Assembly (NCBI GenBank): GCA_035610835.1
Contig: CM069449.1
Coordinates: 14,919,963 to 14,983,962 of the forward strand
Source of the DNA: Ophiura sarsii
Taxonomy: Eukaryota > Echinodermata > Ophiuroidea > Amphilepidida > Ophiuridae
Length of the DNA stretch: 64,000 nucleotides
Direction of reading: 5' to 3'
Positions 56,572 to 64,000 of this stretch are shown piece after piece. Position 1 is the stretch's first letter; every line of letters starts with the position of its first letter. Both the position numbers and the translations under genes were made by a program. Under the pieces are notes generated by a model that was not told where the DNA came from, ran no database searches, and saw only the letters and a list, made by a program, of their open reading frames with translations.

Positions 56572-56880
56572 ATAAATGACGTTTTTGATTTGCAATAATA
56601 TTTTCATTAATTCCATGATGATTTTATTACAAATAAAATTACAAACACACTACAGCTCACAGATCCTAGAGAGGATCCCACGAAAAAAACTTGCTTTTTC
56701 ATTTTAAGATCCTACGTCGAACCAGATTTTATTTTCGAGGCACGTAATTACAGCATTACCGACGTCGGTGAAAACACTTTCAGGTTATTATTTATTAAGA
56801 AAAACATTGGATTGGTAGCATAGCACACATTCGTTTGGAGACTTGTTAACACACAGATCTCTGAATTATCTTACCCTTAC
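56572..56880 (+). pseudogene. L1/Tx1-like LINE 3' fragment, copy c
   Basis: Reverse-complement match to 54430-54325 and on to about 53530, skipping the two TTAA elements. It starts with the last coding blocks (NDVFDL, TDPRED) and continues into the 3' untranslated part. A 5'-truncated LINE insertion fits. The uninterrupted TTAA at 56704-56707 is the empty site for 53717-54319. Confidence 0.75.
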
Positions 56881-56999
56881 TTTTTTTATAAATGTAATTA
56901 CAAGATAAAGAAGCTCTTTTCAGATCCACCAAAGAACCTAAAGTGAACAGAACACAACTTTGATCTTTTTATTGAGATTGAAAGAAGGTTCCAACCTAT

Positions 57000-57854
57000 T
57001 TACTCATCTATTTTGTATAACACCAACAATAATGGGAGTGTATTTGGTGAACATACTTACCATCTATGGAAAGTGTTAAGGGAGTTGCATGGTAAATGAA
57101 ATTAAAATAAAGAGTTATACAATTGATTATGTTATAATCGAATGATAACGATAGTTGATGAGCTACAGTGCATTCGTACTTGATTTGATTTGTATATAAT
57201 TAAACCTATATTTGCCCGACTTGGAAAGGAGGGTGCTCAATAATTATCATCGGTAGTTAACACATTTATCCTATCGATTCCACCTTTTTCGTCTTCAAGG
57301 CGCACTCTCATTTTAACATTTTCATGCAACGTTTTAACGCACATACATGCGCCCGATACGTCTCTTTTTTATGGTACGCATCAGTTGCATTGCGCGGCCC
57401 AAAACGAATGGCACAACGCAGCGCAATTTCACGCGCAAAGGCATGCGTTGCATTTTTTATATGTGTAGAATGTCACAATAACAATTCGGGTCGGATTTTG
57501 GATTTCGGGGCCCGTGTTAACCTTCAGAGTTTAGTATTCGTTGGTGTATCCCAACCAATTTTGTACCGTTCTTTGTTTTACCTCCTTTGAGAGGTAATGC
57601 AACGGAATTAGTAGGTTTATTAGATGTCCCTAGTCACCATCAAACTTACATCCTATGCTATATGTTGACAGCATTATATGGGAAATTAAATTGAAGGATA
57701 GAGGTGATTGATTATATCATAATCATAAATTCATACTAAATAGCACGGGCATTCTGATTGACATACTCACCACCATGTGATGCTGAAGATGATATGCATG
57801 GTAAAAAAAGGAAATATAAATACTTGAATTTTGAGTTCGCTAGACCTACAAATA
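57000..57854 (-). repeat. R-family long copy (R5), left part
   Basis: Starts with the CATACTTACCATCTATGGAA tail unit. It joins GCATTCGTACTTGAT almost directly to TGTATATAATTAAACC, lacking the roughly 900 bp with acidic repeats present between those phrases in units A and B. It then follows R3 to CGCTAGACCTACAAATA, where the 2.1-kb transposon interrupts it. Confidence 0.75.
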
Positions 57855-59963
57855 AGGGAATATGGGGCAACTGGTCCATGGGGCAAGTGGTCCGAAATGA
57901 AGGATTTTGTAATTGTATGGGCATACTGCTTTCTTTTGAACAGTACGACTTTTGTTGAAACTTGACATATATCCTTACCTTCTACAATCCAAAAATGTGG
58001 AACTTTAGGGTATTTACACATGTGATATTCTCCAGATCTTTGAAGCCACCTCCTTGAGTGACTGATTGAAAATTCACAGATAGTAAGGGCGATATATGAA
58101 GATGGGTTTAGATCATGTTTAATGTACGTTATATGATTGACAGATATGCAACAGTAAATATATACATGCAGTACAGTCGCCTTAAGATGCTAGGTGCATA
58201 TTGCATTTGATGGGTGCTATATTGTAGTGTGCTTAGGGACTTTCCGAAATATGATTAAAACCATAGGTTGTGGTTGAAATGACCGTAAAATGGCGCATAT
58301 TGCTAACTTGGGACATTGGTGGTTTGTATTTGCGATCAATATTATCATTTAAAGAATGCTTCAACTTAAATCATTATCAAGGGTATTCATTTGGTAGAGT
58401 TATTAGTTTATGAATTTGCAAATAACAAAGTACACCATTTCTTATTTTATTTAAAAGACACTCGTCTACTTGTAGGACCCGAACGCCGTAATATTTACGA
58501 ATTCAAAGGTACTCGCTGGCTACAGGAATCTGTGTAATGGCTAAAAACAAAAATGCAGTTTTGCCTTTTTTCTGAAATGTATTGGAGTTATTGATTATTA
58601 TGACAAATGGTGGTATGTTTTAAAACATTTTTGCGTAACATTTATTACGTCACAGGCGTGTTTGAATAATGTTTCATCTCGACAAAGTGCTTAGTCATTT
58701 GTTGGGGCAAGTGTTCCGAAGGGGTATTGTCCGCCTGCAAAAACTTAATCCAAATTGTAAAATTCATTTTGAAAATTAGTTCTAAGTGTCAATAAAACAT
58801 GACTCGGTATTGAAATGTGAATAGAATATGAAATAATAATTCTTAGACATTTTGGGGCATTTTGGGTCTAATGCCATTATCTCTGCTATTTGAAGGATTA
58901 CAATATGACATGAAATTGCTTTAGAATGGTTTTAAACCTCGGTATTATGAATTACATCTTTATTATATTTTGAATGGTGTCTGTAAAGGTATTTGCAATG
59001 ACAAAATATCATGATTTATGTATTTTATCCACTGCATTTTGTGTATATTAACCGTTGGGTCATCATTGTCATATTGACTAACTTCCCCCGTAACATGAAA
59101 AGCTGGCTAAATATCAAGATGGTTTATTATAAGTACTAAATGATGATTTTATGAAGTAATAAAATCATCAAAGAAAGGGGTATATTTAGACAAATGTATG
59201 GGGCATCTAAATATCACAACCATGTAACCATTCAACTAGGTTCATAACGTTTTATCTAATAAATATGCAGTCGAAAATTTGGCTTGCTTTGTACACTATT
59301 TAATATTATACTGCTATTTACACGTTAACCACGAAAACTGTATACAACATGGGTTTCATGAGACATTGTATCCTTTTTACGTGTTAAATAATATGGAAAT
59401 GTGTTTGTAAAGAAAATACTGCCTAGTTTCCGTGTTGTCATTCACTGATTTCCGTGTATTCTAACCGTTGGAACATATGTGACCCATCACATCGAAATGG
59501 ACATGTTGGAGGCGTGGGTCAAATCTGAGTTATTGGTATGACTTGAAAAAGCACATTTTAAGCTTTGAAATGATACCACGTTGAAGGTAATCGGACATTG
59601 TAAACACAAGATATGATTTGAAGGAGCATGTTTTTTTCTATTATTTTCTTTATATTTAACCAAATATATTGGTCTCTATCTCAAAACTGTGTATGCCGAC
59701 AACATGTCCTTTTTGACGCGACTGGTCACATATAGGACCAGTTGCCCCAATGATGGGGTAACTAGTCCGTGCCAAGTAAAGTTTTCAGTTAGTGGTAATT
59801 GGCCTTTTCTTTAGATATTTTTTAACATTGATTATATGTTATATGTAAACAGTAACATAGGTGATATTTTCATAGCAATTCCATAAATATTTCCACGAGC
59901 TTTAATCTTTTATACATGTATCATGAAATATGCTTGACCGGACCAGTTGCCCCATCCTCCCCT
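57855..59963. mobile_element. 2.1-kb non-autonomous DNA transposon inside R5
   Basis: Ends AGGGAATATGGGGCAACTGG and the complement of AGGGGAGGATGGGGCAACTG, bounded by ATA on both sides (57852-57854; 59964-59966). The motif GGGGCAANTGGTCC is repeated subterminally (57865, 57879, and in variants near 58704, 59735, 59750, 59942). No transposase-like ORF. R3 and R4 show the uninterrupted site (ACAAATATACG, ACAAATATCG). Confidence 0.85.
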
Positions 59964-60530
59964 ATACGCCATATAAAAACTGTATAATGTGTAACTACAA
60001 TGTATAACTCAACTAGGGGTTCTATCTTAGGGAATAACATAACAAGGACTTTTAAAGGATATGAAATGATATATTGCTATAAATCACACAACATTTACCT
60101 GTTTACTTATGAATATAGAGAGTCACGTTAATACGTTATAATCATTTCAACTGGCAAAAACAAACCACTGATGACGCGCGCATAGTATTGCGAAACGCAA
60201 GAATTATCTCTCGTCCAACTAACCACCCCAATCTTTCTCCGGTTTCACCCAAATGCAACAGAAAATGATCTATATTCCACTGTGCAACGGCATTTTGAGG
60301 TCGGCCATGTTTTATGACGTCATTGTGACGTCATGTACATGTATGTGATGCTTGTACTTTTTTGTATTTATGGATAAAAGGGAACCCGAGCTATACCACG
60401 GGACCATATTATTAGCATACTCTACATCTTAAAATAAAATATCATGTTGTATTTCATTGTTTTGTTTTGGTTATGAGCTAATTTTTTTAGCCGGCCCGAT
60501 AGATAAACACAATACGCTCATCATAGTCTT
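59964..60530 (-). repeat. R-family long copy (R5), right part
   Basis: Resumes exactly where the left part stops (ACGCCATATAAAAACTGTATAA) and continues through the CRE pair to CAATACGCTCATC. It then ends at a junction with unrelated sequence. Confidence 0.75.
60315..60333. promoter_or_regulatory. Paired CRE palindromes in R5
   Basis: TGACGTCATTGTGACGTCA, the fifth perfect copy of the pair in the window. Confidence 0.55.
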
Positions 60531-60840
60531 CACGAAAGTCGACATTCCGCGGACATTTTATGTACGCAATTTCCAAAAATAGGAGTGTTTTTGGAAGATA
60601 TATCCGCGATTTCCAAAATGTAGGGGTGTTTTTGGAAGCTATGTCCGCGAAGGAAAAAATGGGGTACATTTTAAGACCCAATTTCCGTGCACATGTTTTG
60701 CGGGTGAATTGTGCCGTAGAATTTCGAAAATCCATGTGAGTGGCATTTTCCAAAATGTCCGGGTATAAATGGTACATCCCATAGCCCCTGGATGTATCTC
60801 GCGTAAGGGAACCCCCCTTGTTACCGAGTGTACCCAAATG
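60531..60840. repeat. Short direct duplication in unique sequence
   Basis: ATATCCGCGATTTCCAAAAT and TAGGGGTGTTTTTGGAAG-type phrases occur twice (about 60565-60605 and 60602-60650). The 116-codon minus-strand ORF across this region has no recognised domain. Confidence 0.45.
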
Positions 60841-61414
60841 TTACCGGAAATAGTTTCTTAACTGATGTAATTGATATGATATAGCCATCAAAGAACTTCA
60901 ATGATATCTCGTGAGATGGCTACGTCATAATGAATTGACCGAAAGATTCCAGAGTTTTGCTCAGAAAAATTTCCGAAATAGCCGAAAAGATTTTTACCCA
61001 CAGGTCATCGGGGGATCCAATCCGTGTTGTTGATGAAAATTAGTAGGCAACTGAAATTCTTTACTGATGTTATTTTCTCTATGAAATGGTAATACCTGGG
61101 GATCTAAATGTCAAAACTGTATTTTTTTCGGCTCCCACAAAATCCAGGCACGGGAGAAGCAAGACGAGTTTACTTCAGAAATCATTTTTCAACAGCTGAC
61201 AACAGGATATTTTGTCAATCTGGATTCTGATAGTCCACTTTTTGTCTTCAAATTAATTTTCAAATATTCAAATTTTCCCTCTTCCAATTGGTTTTTTTTA
61301 TTGTTTTTTTAAATTGAGTGGAAGACAGTCCAATTCCTCAATACAAAACGTGTGTAGAGAAGGGTGATAATCATTCCAGGTGTTTCCAGTTTGCCAAGGT
61401 CATTACAAGCCCAA

Positions 61415-61800
61415 TTGGACCAAAACAACAACAATGCAAGGCAAAAAAACACCACATGTTTTACTTCCATTCAATGTTAGCGCATTATTTCAAGCGGTTG
61501 ACTTCATCGGTCGGTCCACATACAGTTTTGTCATGTACGCTTTCATGTCTCGGAGCATGCGAGAGTGTGCGTAATGTTAAAATGTCCGTGTCAAGTCTAT
61601 GCATGCAGTACTAGTAGTCCCCAGCACAGACAAAACAAATGCAATCAATGCACAAACATCTGTTTACTTTCATTCAATGTAAATTAACATACTATTTCAA
61701 TAGCCGAAGACATCGGCCCAAACAAAGTTTGGTTATGCAATGCACGCATTCCTGTCTCCGGGACGCGCAAGATTTTGCGTTTTGTTCCGCTGCATAGTTC
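61415..61800. repeat. Diverged direct duplication of about 190 bp
   Basis: About 61425-61572 and 61633-61785 share AATGCAA, CATTCAATGT, TATTTCAA, CATCGG, TGTCTC and the order between them. Function unknown. Confidence 0.5.
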
Positions 61801-62307
61801 ATTGGATTGCACAGTACAGTGCCTAGCTACATTTAGAGTAACGTTGGCACATAGAACATTGTGAATGATATCGATTTAATACCAGTGTTATAGCTGTCTG
61901 TTTTAAGTAAGGCCGCTTGTTAAATGCCCCCAACAAGAGTTATTTTGCACCCCAACTATTTTCTAAGACAATAAATAAAGCTCTAATTCAAACTGATGAC
62001 ACAATTGGGTTATACACTGGCAACCTCAAGTCCTGTTGTGTGTGTGTTTGACCTCTTTAAAAACAGATTTGTATACAATATCAGCTAGTAGTCCTGTATT
62101 ATATAACAGCTAGCTATAGTCTATAGTCTGTTCAATGTGAGAAGGAACATTACATCAAAGATCATGCGCTATTTTATGGCGAATAAACTATAGAACTTAA
62201 AGTCTATTCAGTTTTTCAATGTTGCATGGACAGATACTAATCACTAGCTAATTCACATTGCAAAATAATTATATATCATAAATGGTCATATTTCATATTA
62301 TGTTGAA

Positions 62308-62365
62308 TGAACTATAGCAGGCAAGCTGGCTATAGAACTATCGCAGGCAAGCTGGCTATATCATA
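62308..62365. repeat. Tandem duplication of GCAGGCAAGCTGGCTATA
   Basis: GCAGGCAAGCTGGCTATA appears twice about 28 bases apart, within a stretch rich in CTATAG. Confidence 0.7.
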
Positions 62366-62472
62366 GCTATTACATGTCCCTATTTTTAAATTACGCTCGT
62401 GTATGCATTGCTCATTTTGATACGAGTGGGGTGTACGTCAACAGGGGGAGGGGGGTTATTCAGTGCGATCAG

Positions 62473-62757
62473 CAGTGGCGTACCCAGTGCCCCCCTGAAA
62501 TATCCCCGTGGGTAAAAAAGACCCTCCGGTTGCGATTTTGACCATGCACTATTTTTGACCGGTTATGCGGACAACTTCATCGCTCACCCCCCCCCCCCCC
62601 CCCCACCCCATCCCACTTATCAACATTTCAGCTGCGGACGGGGGAAATTTTTTTACGAAAAAGTTTTACGAAAAAAGCTCGGTATCATGACTTTCGACGG
62701 TACAACTATGGTCGTGCCCCCCCCCCCCCAATTTTCCAAAAGCTGGGTACGCCACTG
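62473..62757. mobile_element. hAT-type MITE with C runs
   Basis: A 285-bp element with ends CAGTGGCGTACCCAG (both, inverted). It is flanked by a perfect 8-bp duplication GCGATCAG (62465-62472; 62758-62765). C runs lie at about 62587-62604 and 62717-62729. Confidence 0.95.
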
Positions 62758-63080
62758 GCGATCAGTAAATGGATGATGCAGTGAAATCACTGCATCGAGG
62801 AAGAGAAATAAACTATAGATGCGTGAGGACGCGTTGCATTGCTGATCCAGCGATGAACAGGGAGGGCACAGTGGAGGGGGGGGGGGGGGGGTGTCGGGTC
62901 GGGTCAGCGGTACCCGTGAATTGCCCAGGCTTGTCGCAGACAATTTGTACGTGGAAGTTACTGCTTGTGTGACTATCGCTCAGCATTGTGTTGCAAATGT
63001 GCCGATCGTGATCAATGCGCTGCATCGCACTATCATCGCATTGTCGTCATACTGATAGTGTGGGTTGTACACTAGACTAA
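62758..63080. other. No gene recognised
   Basis: Contains a G run (about 62875-62891) followed by GTCGGGTCGGGTC. The proline-rich ORFs on the minus strand are translations of this run. Confidence 0.4.
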
Positions 63081-63326
63081 GGCAAAAAAAAAAAAAACCT
63101 GTTTAGCGTCCCCTCCCGCTTCCTTTTTGGGGGTCCGCTTCAATTATCTTTTCTTTTTTCTCTTTATTTCAGTCATAACTTTTTCAGGTTCGCAATGTTT
63201 ATCGCTTACTAGGGCGGTTTTGTACTAAAAGTGGGGACAAAAATAAAACAAAAAGGGCCTCTTCCTTCCTTTTTTGAAAAAAAGTCCCGACGCTAAACAT
63301 GTTTTTGTTTTTATTTTTATTTTGCC
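63081..63326. mobile_element. PIF/Harbinger-type MITE with TAA duplication
   Basis: A 246-bp element: GGCAAAAAAAAAA ... CCTGTTTAGCGTC at the left, GACGCTAAACATG ... TTTTGCC at the right, flanked by TAA (63078-63080; 63327-63329). Confidence 0.7.
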
Positions 63327-63329
63327 TAA

Positions 63330-64000
63330 TTCAATAAGCTGTACTGAGTGTTTAAATTAATAAAATAAATCCTCAGCGTTGAAAGAACAAGTATGCTTGG
63401 GCCCAGATTTCAGATTTGAACACACTTAGATCACAGAGAACTTGAGCCAAACTCGAGGATTTTGCTGGGCTCGGGAGTCGACTCGCGCAGGAGTACGGGC
63501 CATATTTGAGAAAAAACAGAAATAAGCTTATTACTCAAATGTGGCAATGTCCGAATTACAATTACAATGCCTGAAATGCAATGGGTTATTTTAACACAAA
63601 TTTGGTAAGAAAAAAATATTATTCGTTTTCCAAGGTGAAATTCCCACCTTAAGTCACGCAACACTCACATCCTATTCGTCGAAAGTTACTGACTGAATAC
63701 ACATCACTCATATTTGGGTATGCTGTCATGTACATCCACCTGCCAATTTTTGCTTACCGTTTTCACAATAGTATGATTTGTTGGTTATATAATCTTGACA
63801 TATATCTCAATCATATTGCCGAATATCGTGCAATTTCAAGCTTATCTTCTTATTAAAATCGTGACTTCAATGTTAAAACTACTTGACTTGAACCGAATTT
63901 CGTTATTACACAAATGCGGAGTGATCATTATATTGACACGCGTGCCAAAATGTATTGGAAAGGAAGGCAACAATATTCAGTCAATTTATTCCTTGCATAT
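63330..64000. other. No recognised feature
   Basis: Ordinary AT-rich sequence to the end of the window; short anonymous ORFs only. Confidence 0.45.

Noticed and set aside
60160..60200. CTGATGACGCGCG ... GCGAAACGC in R copies as a hammerhead
   Set aside because: Stem II does not close with the required pair, and neither stem I nor stem III can be drawn.

Overview
This window is nuclear DNA of a multicellular animal. It is AT-rich, repeat-dominated and almost free of intact genes. It has GT-AG introns, tRNA-derived SINEs, several LINE clades, a Ty3/gypsy relic, Penelope-like elements and dozens of short terminal-inverted-repeat elements (MITEs). A marine invertebrate deuterostome such as an echinoderm would fit: foldback elements with tandem-repeat arms and (ATT)n-tailed SINEs are familiar there. 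The species assignment is only an inference. No rRNA gene, convincing tRNA gene, CRISPR array or bacterial-type operon was seen. One 100-N assembly gap lies at 23139-23238.

The only recognisable host gene is a broken, intron-containing copy of translation elongation factor 2 (eEF2) on the + strand. Four exon remnants lie at 16651-16837, 19426-19536, 20644-20853 and 22996-23138, and the last runs into the gap. They are in the right order and keep splice sites, but carry frameshifts, an in-frame stop, and substitutions at the G3-motif His and the diphthamide His. The introns are packed with an RTE LINE relic, Tc1/mariner-, hAT- and piggyBac-type MITEs, and an element made of repeated small dyads.

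Layout. 1-16.6 kb: a 1-kb duplicated repeat (1-1004 and 8501-9503) carrying a TTAA MITE, SINEs, a LINE relic, a 2.8-kb foldback structure of satellite units in opposite orientations (about 2345-5175), a Harbinger-type MITE, degenerate minisatellites and a 100-bp palindrome inside a hAT-type MITE. 16.6-23.1 kb: the eEF2 pseudogene. 24.4-36.3 kb: nested inverted-repeat elements and a gypsy pol relic. 37.6-46.9 kb: a head-to-tail tandem duplication (about 4.45 kb and 4.72 kb) of a dead Penelope-like element plus a segment of acidic-protein repeats. The second copy has a hAT-type MITE with a perfect 8-bp target duplication, and the first copy preserves the empty site. 39.3-60.5 kb: a local, same-orientation family (called R here) carrying paired CRE palindromes and recurrent consensus splice donors on the minus strand. 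It is interspersed with L1/Tx1-like LINE relics, tRNA-bearing TTAA elements, a large palindromic MITE and a 2.1-kb non-autonomous DNA transposon. 60.5-64 kb: small duplications and two more MITEs.

No genes here act together as a pathway. The interest lies in the layered insertion history, several datable insertions with empty sites, and mobile elements that carry regulatory-looking or gene-derived sequence. All alignments were made by eye, so boundaries marked approximate may be off by tens of bases.
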